Shown here piece by piece: positions 8,943-17,959 of a stretch of 64,000 nt of DNA. Under the pieces are notes generated by a model. That model was not told the origin of the DNA and made no database searches. It worked only from the letters and a program-made list of their open reading frames with translations. Position numbers and translations under genes: made by a program. The first letter of the stretch is position 1, and the number at the start of each line of letters is the position of its first letter. The DNA is from Gluconobacter japonicus (GTDB lineage Bacteria > Pseudomonadota > Alphaproteobacteria > Acetobacterales > Acetobacteraceae), in NCBI RefSeq assembly GCF_002723975.1, contig NZ_BEWO01000003.1, forward strand, positions 153,462 through 217,461, in the 5' to 3' direction.

Positions 8943-9412
8943 TGCACCAGCAACTCCACGAAGAATAGATCCCGCACCGGCAGAGGCGCCAGAATATTGG
9001 AAACCTGCGCCAGCAGCGTCTCTCTGAGGCGATAGATTCCCGCACCAGAAAGCTCTTCCGGACGCATGCCATGAAGACAGGTCTGGAAAGCATCCTGGAT
9101 CTGCGGCATGAGCGGCCCGATTTTTGCCGTATCTTTGCTGTCTTCAACCTGAAGGCGCGCACTGATCCGGATATAACGCGCCCTACCCTCCCCAGTATCC
9201 AGATTGGATACCATCGTGGGAATGGTAATAATCGTCAGCTTTTCGGGTTGTGGGGTAGGTTTTTCAGGATGGGACGCAGGGTGATGGAAGTGCTGCCAGG
9301 CGAATGCGCCTCCTCCAGCCAGCAGGACGCAGAGGATTGCTACAATCATGATAATCCTGCGCTTCCCGCCCCCTTTTGCAGGGGTTTCAAGTTCCGGAGT
9401 CTCCGTCGTCAC
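8939..9412 (-). CDS. fliL: Flagellar basal-body-associated protein FliL
   Basis: This 157-residue single-pass membrane protein associates with the stator and supports torque. It has a short basic cytoplasmic tail (AKGGGKRR), a transmembrane helix at about residues 19-39 (IIMIVAILCVLLAGGGAFAW), a Pro-rich linker, and the FliL periplasmic domain. That domain ends in the typical ETLLAQVSNILAPLPVRDLF and FVELLVQ. The start is GTG at 9412; no ATG is available near the N-terminus. It is the first gene of the flagellar operon read here and is divergent from the lytic transglycosylase gene. Confidence 0.92.
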   Translation of the reverse strand: MTTETPELETPAKGGGKRRIIMIVAILCVLLAGGGAFAWQHFHHPASHPEKPTPQPEKLTIITIPTMVSNLDTGEGRARYIRISARLQVEDSKDTAKIGPLMPQIQDAFQTCLHGMRPEELSGAGIYRLRETLLAQVSNILAPLPVRDLFFVELLVQ

Positions 9413-9475
9413 CGTGTCTCTGCCTTTTCTTTCGGACAGCCCCCATCATCTGTTCAAAAGATTAACATTGGGTTT

Positions 9476-10711
9476 ATGACGCCCCGGAAAAGGCTCCTTT
9501 TCCTCTATGCCGGAACCCTTTGTATGACCGGTTTTCTCCTTTCCGGCTGCGCCTCTCAGACATCCCCTTACAATCGGTACTATGCTGCGAACGGAGCCTA
9601 TAAGGCGCCTGGAACCCCAAGTGATCCCTGGGGGCCATACATTCAGCAGGCTGCCAATCGCTTCTCGATTCCCGAAGCATGGATTCGGGCCGTGGTCCAT
9701 CAGGAATCGGGGGGCCACCAGTATCTGAACGGGCAACCCATCACATCCAGCGCAGGCGCCATGGGACTGATGCAGTTGATGCCCCAGACCTATGCGGAAA
9801 TGCAGAGTCGCTTCGGACTGGGATCCGACCCCTACGAACCTCACGACAATATCATGGCTGGGACAGGCTATATTCAGATCCTGTCCCGCAAATATGGCGC
9901 TCCCGCATTTCTGGCAGCTTACAATGCAGGTCCGCAGCGTCTTGAGGACTATCTTTATGAAGGGCGGTCTCTTCCCAATGAAACCGTCAATTATGTCGCC
10001 AGCATTACCCCTCATCTGGGAACACAGGTGGCTATGACGGGCCCTCTCGCGGCTTATGCGTCAACAGCCCAACTGAATGCGTCTCCAATGGAGGTAGCGG
10101 AAGCGCCCGACACGTCTCCTCAACTTGCCATGACCCAGACATCAGGCAGATACGCTGCTCCACAGCAGAGTGTGCAGCAGGCCTGGGCGGGACGACGGAT
10201 CACGTCCGTTCCATCTGACACAATGCCGCCAGATCTTCCTCCTGCAGTCCCCTGCGATCCAAACAGCGCCTATGATCCAAACACAACCTGCATCCAGACA
10301 CCGGCGCCATCCAGTCAACTCGCTCCGCCCTCAGCAACGCCGCAATATGCTTCTAGCACTTCCTTGCCTCCACCACCCGTCATTCCCACGCCTCCCAGAA
10401 CGTCCAGAGCCTCATCTGGTCTGACATCTATGAGCGTGAGTTACCGTACGCCGGGAAGCTACGGTGACTGGGGCATTCAGGTGGGCGCATTCGCCAATCC
10501 CGGACAAGCTCGCTTTGCCGCAACAATGGCCAGACAGAGCGCCTTCTCGCCTCTTCAGGCCTCTCGCATCGAGATCCAGCCTACTGTCGCACACGGGACA
10601 CGCTTCTGGCGGGCAAGGCTAGCAGGAATCAGCCGTTCTGGAGCTGCTCAGGCCTGCAATACTTTGTCAGGGCAGGGTATGGCCTGTATAGCCGTCCCTC
10701 CAGGGCATTAA
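9476..10711 (+). CDS. Lytic transglycosylase (SLT, family 1) lipoprotein with C-terminal SPOR domain
   Basis: This 411-residue protein cleaves peptidoglycan glycan strands. It has a lipoprotein signal with the lipobox LLSGC, then an SLT domain at about residues 50-190. The catalytic glutamate is in AVVHQESGGH, followed by SSAGAMGLMQLMPQTYAEM and the AAYNAGPQ motif. A long Pro/Thr/Ser linker leads to a SPOR domain near the C-terminus (GSYGDWGIQVGAFANPGQA), which would bind denuded glycan at the division site or in the wall. I use the ATG at 9476 because it gives the signal peptide; the open frame upstream overlaps fliL. Its divergent position next to fliL suggests it may open the wall for flagellar rods, but general wall turnover is equally possible. 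Confidence 0.92.
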   Translation: MTPRKRLLFLYAGTLCMTGFLLSGCASQTSPYNRYYAANGAYKAPGTPSDPWGPYIQQAANRFSIPEAWIRAVVHQESGGHQYLNGQPITSSAGAMGLMQLMPQTYAEMQSRFGLGSDPYEPHDNIMAGTGYIQILSRKYGAPAFLAAYNAGPQRLEDYLYEGRSLPNETVNYVASITPHLGTQVAMTGPLAAYASTAQLNASPMEVAEAPDTSPQLAMTQTSGRYAAPQQSVQQAWAGRRITSVPSDTMPPDLPPAVPCDPNSAYDPNTTCIQTPAPSSQLAPPSATPQYASSTSLPPPPVIPTPPRTSRASSGLTSMSVSYRTPGSYGDWGIQVGAFANPGQARFAATMARQSAFSPLQASRIEIQPTVAHGTRFWRARLAGISRSGAAQACNTLSGQGMACIAVPPGH

Positions 10712-10754
10712 GTTACTTATAAAGCAGGATTTTCGTAAGAAAACTCAATGCGCG

Positions 10755-10783
10755 TTGGCAACGGGCGCAGTTTGCCGTATGTT
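10755..10783 (+). promoter_or_regulatory. Possible sigma-70 promoter of ansP
   Basis: TTGGCA (one mismatch to TTGACA) and TATGTT (two mismatches to TATAAT) are separated by 17 bases, about 95 bases upstream of the chosen ansP start. This is a pattern match by eye and is only moderately specific. Confidence 0.35.
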
Positions 10784-10880
10784 CCCATGCAGATTGGACA
10801 TACCTGCCACGCATGAAGTGTAGGTGATCCCTGTCCAGACATTGTTTCACCACGCCGATCCCGGCTCTCAGGATGCGCAG

Positions 10881-12299
10881 ATGACGACCAGCCCTGCTCA
10901 CGATTACACTCCCCCATCGGAAGATGTCATCAGCGAGGAAGGGTATCACAAGGACCTCGGTCGTCGACATATCCAGATGATCGCCATTGGCGGTGCCATC
11001 GGGACTGGACTGTTCCTTGGTGCTGGCTCCCGCCTTCAGGTTGCCGGCCCTTCCCTTGCTTTGATTTATGCCGTCTGCGGTGTTTTTTCCTTTCTGATCC
11101 TTCGCGCGCTGGGTGAGTTGGTCATGTACCGCCCCACAAGCGGAAGCTTTGTGACCTATGCCCGTGAATTTCTGGGCGAAAAGGCCGCCTATGCGGCTGG
11201 CTGGCTCTCCTTCCTGAACTGGGCCATGACGGGTATCGTCGATATCACCGCCGTGGCGCTTTATATGCATTACTGGTCCGTTTTCGTGGACGTGCCACAA
11301 TGGGTTTTCGCCTTGGGCGCGTTGACCATTGTTGGTGCCATGAACATGATCGGCGTTCGCTATTTTGGCGAAATGGAGTTCTGGTTTTCGCTCATTAAAG
11401 TTGTGGCGCTAGCAGCGTTCCTTATCGCAGGAACCCTTATCCTCGGCAGTCGTATGCCTGTGGGCGGACATACGACTGGGCTGCATCTGATTACCGAAAA
11501 TGGCGGATTTTTCCCGCATGGCATTCTTCCGGCGTTCCTTCTGTTACAGGGCGTAGTCTTCGCGTACTCGGCTATCGAACTGATCGGGACAGCTGCTGGC
11601 GAATGTCATGATGCCCGTGAAGTTCTTCCCAAAGCCGTCAACAGTGTGATCTGGCGTATTGCCCTGTTTTATGTTGGGTCTGTTGTGCTGCTGGTTTGCC
11701 TTCTGCCATGGACTGCCTATCACGCAGGTGTCAGCCCGTTTGTGACGTTCTTCCAGGCCTTGGGGATTCCCGGCATCGGAACAATCATGAACATTGTCGT
11801 ACTCACGGCAGCTCTTTCCAGCCTCAACTCCGGTCTGTACTCCACTGGCCGTGTACTCAGAGCTCTATCTCTTGGTGGCTCTGGCCCAAAAATGCTTTCC
11901 AAGATGAACAGAAGTTCTGTTCCTTATGTTGGCATCCTGACCACACTAGCCGTTTATCTTGTTGGTGTTGGCCTGAATTATCTGATCCCAGCGCGTGTCT
12001 TTGAAATTGTTCTAAATTTCTCTGCCATTGGAATTATCAGTACCTGGGGTTTCATTCTTCTCTGCCAGCAGCGTCTGCGCGCAGCCATCAACCGCGGTGA
12101 AATCGCCCCGACCACGTTTGCCATGCCGGGTGCTCCTGTCACCAACTGGTTGACCCTTGGTTTTCTGGGGTTCGTGCTGGTCATGATGGCTTTTGATTAT
12201 CCGGATGGCACAATTACGATCGCAGCCATTCCCTTGATCGGATTAATCCTCGTTGGCGGTTGGATCCTTTTAGGAAAAACCCGCGCTGAAATCCGTTAA
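10881..12299 (+). CDS. ansP: L-asparagine permease AnsP (amino acid-polyamine-cation family)
   Basis: This 472-residue protein has about 12 membrane segments and imports an amino acid with protons. Long stretches match my memory of Escherichia coli AnsP nearly word for word: GYHKDLGRRHIQMIAIGGAI, WAMTGIVDITAVALYMHYW, TTGLHLITENGGFFPHG, and VVLTAALSSLNSGLYSTGR. Asparagine is therefore more likely than the related GABA, D-alanine or aromatic substrates. I chose the ATG at 10881, which follows CAGGA by 7 bases. An in-frame GTG at 10824 would add 19 residues. The gene is monocistronic, with a promoter-like pair upstream and a terminator directly after it. Confidence 0.93.
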   Translation: MTTSPAHDYTPPSEDVISEEGYHKDLGRRHIQMIAIGGAIGTGLFLGAGSRLQVAGPSLALIYAVCGVFSFLILRALGELVMYRPTSGSFVTYAREFLGEKAAYAAGWLSFLNWAMTGIVDITAVALYMHYWSVFVDVPQWVFALGALTIVGAMNMIGVRYFGEMEFWFSLIKVVALAAFLIAGTLILGSRMPVGGHTTGLHLITENGGFFPHGILPAFLLLQGVVFAYSAIELIGTAAGECHDAREVLPKAVNSVIWRIALFYVGSVVLLVCLLPWTAYHAGVSPFVTFFQALGIPGIGTIMNIVVLTAALSSLNSGLYSTGRVLRALSLGGSGPKMLSKMNRSSVPYVGILTTLAVYLVGVGLNYLIPARVFEIVLNFSAIGIISTWGFILLCQQRLRAAINRGEIAPTTFAMPGAPVTNWLTLGFLGFVLVMMAFDYPDGTITIAAIPLIGLILVGGWILLGKTRAEIR

Positions 12300-12311
12300 A
12301 CATGCCTCTTT

Positions 12312-12336
12312 AAAACGCTCCTTCGGGGGCGTTTTT
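12312..12336. terminator. Bidirectional intrinsic terminator between ansP and phoR
   Basis: AAAACGCTCC and GGGGCGTTTT form a roughly 10-base stem with one G-T pair and a small TTCG-like loop. It is flanked by an A-run on the left and a T-run on the right, so it can stop transcripts arriving from both convergent genes. Confidence 0.75.
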
Positions 12337-12362
12337 CAGTTTTCAGAGACAAACCAAAAGCC

Positions 12363-13622
12363 TCATACCATTTCAGGCTGAACAACACTCACTGGCGGCA
12401 ACCAGACCAGGCATGTTGTTCCTCGCCCTGGTGCGCTTGCGACCCGCAATCGACCACCATGGCGATCCAGAATATGCCGCACAATGGAAAGACCCAAACC
12501 CGTTCCCTGCTGGGCTGGCTCAACATTATCCACAACCCGATAGAAACGCTCGGTCAAGCGTGGAAGGTGATACGCTTCCATACCGCGCCCGTTATCCTCA
12601 ACGCCCAGGAGGATGCCTCCGTCCTCCGGCCAGCGATCATCCCGTTCCGGTGCCCTGCGGGCAAACAGGGTCACGGAAAAATCCCGCCCCCGCTCCCGTC
12701 CATATTTCAGGGCATTTTCGATCAGGTTCAGGAGCACCTGCACCATCTCGTCTTCATCTGCCTTGATGATCAGATCATCTTCAAGAGCCAGATTCAGCGT
12801 ACACCCATCCTCATCAAACCGGGGAGCAACCTCGCCCAGAACAATGGCCATCAGATCAGCCACGTCCACAACGTCCCGCGGGCGTTGATGCTCATGAGCC
12901 TGCACACGGGATAAATAGAGCAGCCGGTCAATCAGCCGCTTCAACCGCGCTGACTGCTGTCCCATAATGTCGAGAAACTGCTGCCGCGTTCCCTCATCCA
13001 TCGTGCTGCCACCCGTTCTGAGCGCGTCAATAAAACCGCTCAGCGATGCGAGCGGCGTCCGAAGCTCATGGCTGGCATGAGCAACGAAATCCAGCCGCAT
13101 CCTGTCCAGAACCTGCGCCTCGCTACGATCCGACAACACCACAAGAACCCGCTTGTGACGCTCCTGCGGAGCGGGAATTCCCCTCAACGACAGATGCAGT
13201 GTCCGGGGAACAGGAACATCAAGAGTAAAAGTGGTGGAGCAGACAGGCGGAAGGTCATCTGCCCCTTCTGGTTCAGCCCTTAAGGCCGCGGAAAGCGCAG
13301 AACGGGCGGCAGGATGCCGCAGAATGGCTCCCACACTGTCTCCAAACTGCGTCACAGCCTCTTCATTAGCCTGGAGCACCGCACCAAGCCGATCCAGTAG
13401 CAGCACGCTTCCCGGAAAGAACTCGATTGGAAGAGGGGCATCCGGCAGAGAAAGCGAAAGACCCGAAGCAGGATATTCGGGTATGACAAGCTGGGGAATG
13501 GACCGACGGCGAAACGCCAAAGCCGCAGACGCCCATCCAGCAACAGCAATGCCTGCGAAAGTAAGGCCAACCCAGAGAGGCAGCCCATCATGGGGAAGAA
13601 CTGCCAGACTCTCGGCCCTCAC
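12363..13622 (-). CDS. phoR: Phosphate regulon sensor histidine kinase PhoR
   Basis: This is a 419-residue membrane histidine kinase that phosphorylates PhoB under phosphate limitation. It has one N-terminal membrane segment (about residues 15-37), a PAS-like linker (about 65-170) and a HisKA domain with the phospho-acceptor His185 in AHASHELRTPLASLSGF. The catalytic ATPase domain shows the N box (NLIENALKYG), the G1 box (EDNGRGM) and the G2 box (GTGLGLSIVRHI). The start is a GTG four bases after the phoB stop. It is the last gene of the pst-pho operon, and its short periplasm-free N-terminus fits sensing through the Pst transporter and PhoU. Confidence 0.93.
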   Translation of the reverse strand: MRAESLAVLPHDGLPLWVGLTFAGIAVAGWASAALAFRRRSIPQLVIPEYPASGLSLSLPDAPLPIEFFPGSVLLLDRLGAVLQANEEAVTQFGDSVGAILRHPAARSALSAALRAEPEGADDLPPVCSTTFTLDVPVPRTLHLSLRGIPAPQERHKRVLVVLSDRSEAQVLDRMRLDFVAHASHELRTPLASLSGFIDALRTGGSTMDEGTRQQFLDIMGQQSARLKRLIDRLLYLSRVQAHEHQRPRDVVDVADLMAIVLGEVAPRFDEDGCTLNLALEDDLIIKADEDEMVQVLLNLIENALKYGRERGRDFSVTLFARRAPERDDRWPEDGGILLGVEDNGRGMEAYHLPRLTERFYRVVDNVEPAQQGTGLGLSIVRHILDRHGGRLRVASAPGRGTTCLVWLPPVSVVQPEMV

Positions 13623-13625
13623 TCG

Positions 13626-14348
13626 TTACAGTCCGTCCGTGATTGGGCCATCATCCAGAGCATAACCAGCCGCCCGAACGGTACGGACAAGATCCGGCTC
13701 GTTCGGACCATTGATAGCCTTGCGGAGACGGCGGATGTGAACGTCGATTGTCCGAATCTCTACGTGGATGTTCTGCCCCCAGATCCGACGCAGCAGATCT
13801 TCGCGGGAAAACACCTTGCGCGGATTACGGATCAGAAGGTCCAACAAACGATACTCGGTTGGCCCCAAAGACAACAGACGCCCCGCACGCTCCACACGAT
13901 GCGTTTCAGGGTCGAGGGTAATATCCGCAAACGACAACACATCGTAGGACGACTGGTGACGGCGAAGGAGCGCTCTGAGACGTGCATCCAGTGTATCGAC
14001 ACTGCAAGGCTTGACCAGATAGTCGTCAGCGCCAGTATCCAGTCCGCGGATCGCATCCTGCTCTCCGGAACGGGCCGTCAGCAGAAGAACGGGTAAATCC
14101 CGGAGCGCCGGATTGCTCCGGATACGTCGGCAAAGATCCAGACCGGAAAGGCCCGGCAGCATCCAGTCCAGAACGGCTGCATCGGGGCGAGCCGTTTCCA
14201 GAAACTGGAGGGCTGTTTCCGCATCAGGAGCGGATTCAACACGATAACCTCGCTGTTCGAGGTTATATCGCATCATGAGCAACAGGGCGGGATCATCCTC
14301 GACGACGAGGATGAGGCCCTTTGCTCGTACCTGCGTCGTCCCGCTCAC
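13626..14348 (-). CDS. phoB: Phosphate regulon response regulator PhoB
   Basis: This 240-residue OmpR-class regulator has a receiver domain with the acidic pair ED (residues 17-18), phospho-acceptor Asp61 (AVLDWMLPGLSG) and the conserved Lys in DYLVKP. It is followed by a winged-helix DNA-binding domain (SLGPTEYRLLDLLIRNPRKV and IRTIDVHIRRLRKAI). When phosphorylated it should bind Pho boxes such as the candidate at 17811-17828. The start is GTG, overlapping the phoU stop as GTGA, which indicates translational coupling. Confidence 0.95.
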   Translation of the reverse strand: MSGTTQVRAKGLILVVEDDPALLLMMRYNLEQRGYRVESAPDAETALQFLETARPDAAVLDWMLPGLSGLDLCRRIRSNPALRDLPVLLLTARSGEQDAIRGLDTGADDYLVKPCSVDTLDARLRALLRRHQSSYDVLSFADITLDPETHRVERAGRLLSLGPTEYRLLDLLIRNPRKVFSREDLLRRIWGQNIHVEIRTIDVHIRRLRKAINGPNEPDLVRTVRAAGYALDDGPITDGL

Positions 14349-15067
14349 CGGTCTGCTGGCTCGGCTGCGTTTTCAGCAGCTGCCGGACCACCGCGCGGAC
14401 GCACAGCCGGCAGATTATCGCCCGTCACAGCATAAAAGACACGCTCGGCAATATTGGTCGCATGATCGCCGATCCGTTCAAGATTCTTGGCGATGAACAG
14501 CAGTTCCGTGCAGGCCCGGATATTACGGGGGTCTTCCATCATATACGTCACGAGTTCACGGAACAGCGCCGTATAATACTCGTCCACGGCACGATCCGCA
14601 TGCCAGACTTCCATAGCCCGGTTGGAATCCTGCTGCGTGATGGCATCAATGGATCGTCGCAGATTGTCCTGCACCAGGCGCCCCATGCTGCGTAGCCCCG
14701 ACAGGGAAATCTGGCCGTCAGAACCACGAATACGCAGAGAACGACGCGCGATGGACGACGCGTAATCGCCAATTCGCTCGAGATCACCCGTGATCTTCAG
14801 GGCCGCGACGATTTCACGAAGATCACTCGCCATCGGGCTGCGCAGAGCCAGAAGACGGATGGCGAGGCTTTCGACATCACGCTCCAGTCCATCCACATCC
14901 GGGTCCTGACGGGCGGCAGCATCCGCCGCTTCCTCATTCCGGTCCGCGATAGCCGAGAGCGCGAGAGCGACCTGGTTTTCCACGATACCGCCCATCTGGG
15001 ACATCATGGACCGGAGCTGACCCAGCTCCTGCTCGTAGCTTTTGACGATATGAGATCTGTCAGCCAT
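14345..15067 (-). CDS. phoU: Phosphate signalling protein PhoU
   Basis: This 240-residue all-helical protein carries two PhoU repeats. The E(x)xxxDxxx-type metal-binding signatures appear in the repeats around residues 75-90 (LKITGDLERIGDYASSIAR) and 180-200 (LLFIAKNLERIGDHATNIAE). PhoU links the PstSCAB transporter to PhoR and restrains PhoB activation when phosphate is ample. The gene lies 6 bases after pstB and overlaps phoB by 4 bases, so it is inside the operon. Confidence 0.95.
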   Translation of the reverse strand: MADRSHIVKSYEQELGQLRSMMSQMGGIVENQVALALSAIADRNEEAADAAARQDPDVDGLERDVESLAIRLLALRSPMASDLREIVAALKITGDLERIGDYASSIARRSLRIRGSDGQISLSGLRSMGRLVQDNLRRSIDAITQQDSNRAMEVWHADRAVDEYYTALFRELVTYMMEDPRNIRACTELLFIAKNLERIGDHATNIAERVFYAVTGDNLPAVRPRGGPAAAENAAEPADR

Positions 15068-15073
15068 GGCGGA

Positions 15074-15844
15074 TTATCCAAATCTTCCGGTGATGTAGTC
15101 CTGGGTCTGCTGCTGGCGCGGATTCGTAAAGATACGATCCGCGGTATCCACTTCAATCAGACGGCCCATGTAGAAAAATGCAACCTGATCCGCACATCGT
15201 GCAGCCTGCTGCATGTTGTGAGTTACAATCGCGATTGTGAACTCTTCCTTGAGTTCGTCCAGAAGCTCCTCGATACGCGCGGTCGAAATCGGGTCCAGAG
15301 CGGATGTCGGTTCGTCGAGCAGAAGAACTTCCGGGCGCGTAGCAATCGAGCGTGCGATACACAGGCGTTGTTGCTGACCACCAGACAGACCGGCAGCCGG
15401 GGCGTTCAGACGATCCCGAACTTCGTTCCACAGCGCCACGCGTGTCAGAACATCCTGCACGCGCGCATCCATGTCAGCCTTGTTCAGACGTTCATGCAGA
15501 CGCACGCCGAATGCGATATTGTCATAGATCGACATGGGAAACGGTGTTGGCTTCTGAAAAACCATACCGATCCGGGCCCGCAGGATATTCAGATCAAGGC
15601 CGGTCTCAAGGATATTCCGCCCGTCGAACAGGACTTCTCCCGTCGCCCGCTGCCCTGGGTAAAGGTCGTACATGCGGTTGAAGATCCGCAGCAGCGTGGA
15701 CTTACCACAACCGCTGGGGCCAATCATCGCCGTGACCTTCCGGGCGGGAAAGTCGATGCTGATATCATGCAGGGCGTGATTCTGTCCGTAGTAGAAATTA
15801 AGGTTGCGAACAGCGAGGGCCACCTGCGGCTTGGTCTCGGTCAT
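15074..15844 (-). CDS. pstB: Phosphate ABC transporter ATP-binding protein PstB
   Basis: This 256-residue ATPase drives phosphate import. It shows Walker A (GPSGCGKST), the Q-loop region ([20 protein letters not shown]), the signature [13 protein letters not shown], Walker B ([12 protein letters not shown]) and the H-loop (VTHNMQQA). These match E. coli PstB closely in sequence and length. Two starts are possible. The ATG at 15865 overlaps the pstA stop (ATGA). The ATG at 15844 follows AGGA by about 7 bases and gives the usual N-terminus and length, so I chose it. It is part of the pstCAB-phoU-phoBR operon. Confidence 0.95.
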   Translation of the reverse strand: MTETKPQVALAVRNLNFYYGQNHALHDISIDFPARKVTAMIGPSGCGKSTLLRIFNRMYDLYPGQRATGEVLFDGRNILETGLDLNILRARIGMVFQKPTPFPMSIYDNIAFGVRLHERLNKADMDARVQDVLTRVALWNEVRDRLNAPAAGLSGGQQQRLCIARSIATRPEVLLLDEPTSALDPISTARIEELLDELKEEFTIAIVTHNMQQAARCADQVAFFYMGRLIEVDTADRIFTNPRQQQTQDYITGRFG

Positions 15845-15861
15845 GTTGAAATCCTGTAAAA

Positions 15862-16734
15862 TCATCCGCGACGGGCCGAAAGACGGACGGCAATATTGAT
15901 GGCCAGAACACCCATGGTCACAAGCAGGGCACCCGCCCAGGCAAGTTGCACCCAGTCCTCATAAGAGGCTCCTGCATACTGGTAAATTGTCACCGGCAGG
16001 CTGGCCATGGGGCGGTTCAGACTGAAAGACCAGTTCTGGTTCCCCAGAGACGTAAAGAGCAGCGGCGCCGTTTCACCGCTAACACGGGCCAGCGCCAGAA
16101 GAATACCGGTGAGAACACCCGTCTTGGCAGAACGCAGGCACAGAAACAGCGTTACACGCCAGCGCGTCGCACCAAGAGCCGCACCGGCTTCCCGCATAGC
16201 AATCGGCACAAGCCTGAGCATGTCCTCAGTTGTCCGAACAATGATGGGAACCGCCAAAATGGCAAGGGCAACCGATCCAGCAAATGCCGAAAAGTGCCCA
16301 AACGGAGCAACAAGGATCTGATAGACGAACAACCCCACCAGAATGGAAGGAACCGACATCAGAACGTCTGAAACGAAGCGGACGCAGGATGCAAAACGGT
16401 TCTGGCGATTGCCATATTCCGAAAGATAGATCCCGCAACCCAGCCCCAGAGGCGTTGCAATCAGAAGCGCCAGAAACGTCTGGATGAGACTACCGATAAT
16501 GGCATTTGCCAGACCGCCACCAGAACCGGGCGGTCCCATGGGCTTCATAAGGGCTGCGGCAGAAAGACCTGTTACGCCCCGGGAGAGCAGCGTCCACAGA
16601 ATGGACGTCAGAACCAGGACCAGAATACCGGCCGCAATCATTCCCAACAGGGTCGCCAGCTTATCCGTTCGACGGCGGCGCGCGCCGTTGGCGTTTGGTG
16701 CCCAGCCGCTGGAGGACGTCGTCATGTCGCTCAT
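15862..16734 (-). CDS. pstA: Phosphate ABC transporter permease PstA
   Basis: This 290-residue inner-membrane permease forms the phosphate channel with PstC. It has six predicted helices and the binding-protein-dependent transport loop ([20 protein letters not shown]). The open frame extends to 16905, but that part is antiparallel noise from pstC coding sequence. The ATG at 16734 overlaps the pstC stop as ATGA and gives a normal short cytoplasmic tail before the first helix, so I chose it. Confidence 0.95.
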   Translation of the reverse strand: MSDMTTSSSGWAPNANGARRRRTDKLATLLGMIAAGILVLVLTSILWTLLSRGVTGLSAAALMKPMGPPGSGGGLANAIIGSLIQTFLALLIATPLGLGCGIYLSEYGNRQNRFASCVRFVSDVLMSVPSILVGLFVYQILVAPFGHFSAFAGSVALAILAVPIIVRTTEDMLRLVPIAMREAGAALGATRWRVTLFLCLRSAKTGVLTGILLALARVSGETAPLLFTSLGNQNWSFSLNRPMASLPVTIYQYAGASYEDWVQLAWAGALLVTMGVLAINIAVRLSARRG

Positions 16735-17699
16735 TTCCGGTCCTTCCGCAGCATACGCGCCAGAGACAGACTGGCGAACGACAGCAACATGAGAATGAAC
16801 CCAAGAGCCAGAAGGGAAGAGAGTCTCAGAGACCCGGCCGGACTTTCCGGAAACTGAAGCGCTATCAGGGACGCTACTGTGCTGCGAGGCGCAAACAGCG
16901 ACCATCCTACAGACGTTACGTTTCCGATCACGAACGTGACGGCCATGGTCTCACCCAGTGCACGCCCCATTCCCAGCACGGTCGCTCCAATCATGCCGGT
17001 CCGTGACCAGGGCACGACGACTTTCCACATGACGTCCCAGCGTGTGGCCCCCAGTCCGTAAGCGCTCTCGCGCAGCATTCCAGGCATAGCGCTGAATACA
17101 TCACGCATCACGGCCGTCATGAACGGGGCGATCATCATGGCAAGGACGATGCCTGCAGTCATCAGGCCTGTTCCGAAGGGGGCACCATGGATCAGCAGGT
17201 TAATTCCCGGCACATGACGGAAATTGTGCATCATGAAGGGCTGAACATGCCGCGCCATGAATGGCACGATTGTGAAAAAGCCCCACATACCGAAAATAAT
17301 AGATGGCACGGCAGCCAGCAGCTGAACCGCTGTACCAACAACCGCCGCAACTTTGGGAGGCGCAATGGCCGTGAGCCAGAAAGCCGTACCGAATGCGAGT
17401 GGCATGGCGATCAACACGCCGATCAGGGTGCTGACGATCGTGCCAAAAAGAGGTGCCCAGGCACCGTAATCATTCGCAACCGGGTTCCATACATTCCGAA
17501 ACGTGAAGCCAAGCCCGAATGTTCTGAAAGCTTCCTGTCCCCCAACGCCCATCAGAAGGACCAGACCGCCCAGGGCGATAAGCACGATCAGAGAGCACCC
17601 TCCGACGATGGCCTGAAATGCGGTATCCGCACGGCTCCGCTTCTCCCTGGTTTCAGGAACGGAGACCTTGTCGGGCTGCCTGGCTGGGGCAAGTGTCAT
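16731..17699 (-). CDS. pstC: Phosphate ABC transporter permease PstC
   Basis: This 322-residue inner-membrane permease has about six helices and the conserved loop ESAYGLGATRWDVMWKVVVP. It is the first gene of the operon. Normally the phosphate-binding protein gene pstS precedes pstC, but here the upstream neighbour is a divergent glycosyltransferase and no pstS is present in the window. A Pho-box-like repeat lies 112 bases upstream. The ATG at 17699 begins MTLAPARQ. Confidence 0.95.
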   Translation of the reverse strand: MTLAPARQPDKVSVPETREKRSRADTAFQAIVGGCSLIVLIALGGLVLLMGVGGQEAFRTFGLGFTFRNVWNPVANDYGAWAPLFGTIVSTLIGVLIAMPLAFGTAFWLTAIAPPKVAAVVGTAVQLLAAVPSIIFGMWGFFTIVPFMARHVQPFMMHNFRHVPGINLLIHGAPFGTGLMTAGIVLAMMIAPFMTAVMRDVFSAMPGMLRESAYGLGATRWDVMWKVVVPWSRTGMIGATVLGMGRALGETMAVTFVIGNVTSVGWSLFAPRSTVASLIALQFPESPAGSLRLSSLLALGFILMLLSFASLSLARMLRKDRK

Positions 17700-17810
17700 G
17701 CGTCAAAGGCTCTGGCTGTGATAACGGGTGCAAACTGGCGGCAGATGCCGCCACTTCCGTGCATTAGCCTTCTGGAACGGGAAGAACAACCGGCGCGGGC
17801 ATCAGGGGGC

Positions 17811-17828
17811 ATGAAAGATTTATGTCAC
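17811..17828 (-). promoter_or_regulatory. Pho box-like PhoB binding site upstream of pstC
   Basis: Read on the minus strand, the site is GTGACAT, AAAT, CTTTCAT. It resembles the enterobacterial Pho box of two CTGTCAT repeats joined by an A/T-rich tetramer, matching 5 of 7 and 6 of 7 bases. It lies in the 260-base gap between pstC and the divergent glycosyltransferase. I see no strong -10 after it. The rest of this gap shows AT-rich sequence near 17880-17920 that may hold the promoter of the rightward gene. Confidence 0.5.
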
Positions 17829-17959
17829 GAGCGACACATTTTTTTCGATTCTTGATTTTGAGACACCCAAGACAGAGCAGAATAACTCATTTAAGGTTAA
17901 TAAAAATTATCGCGCCGCCCCTATAGACTGAAACCGGCGCTGCTCGGGAGACAGAGTAA

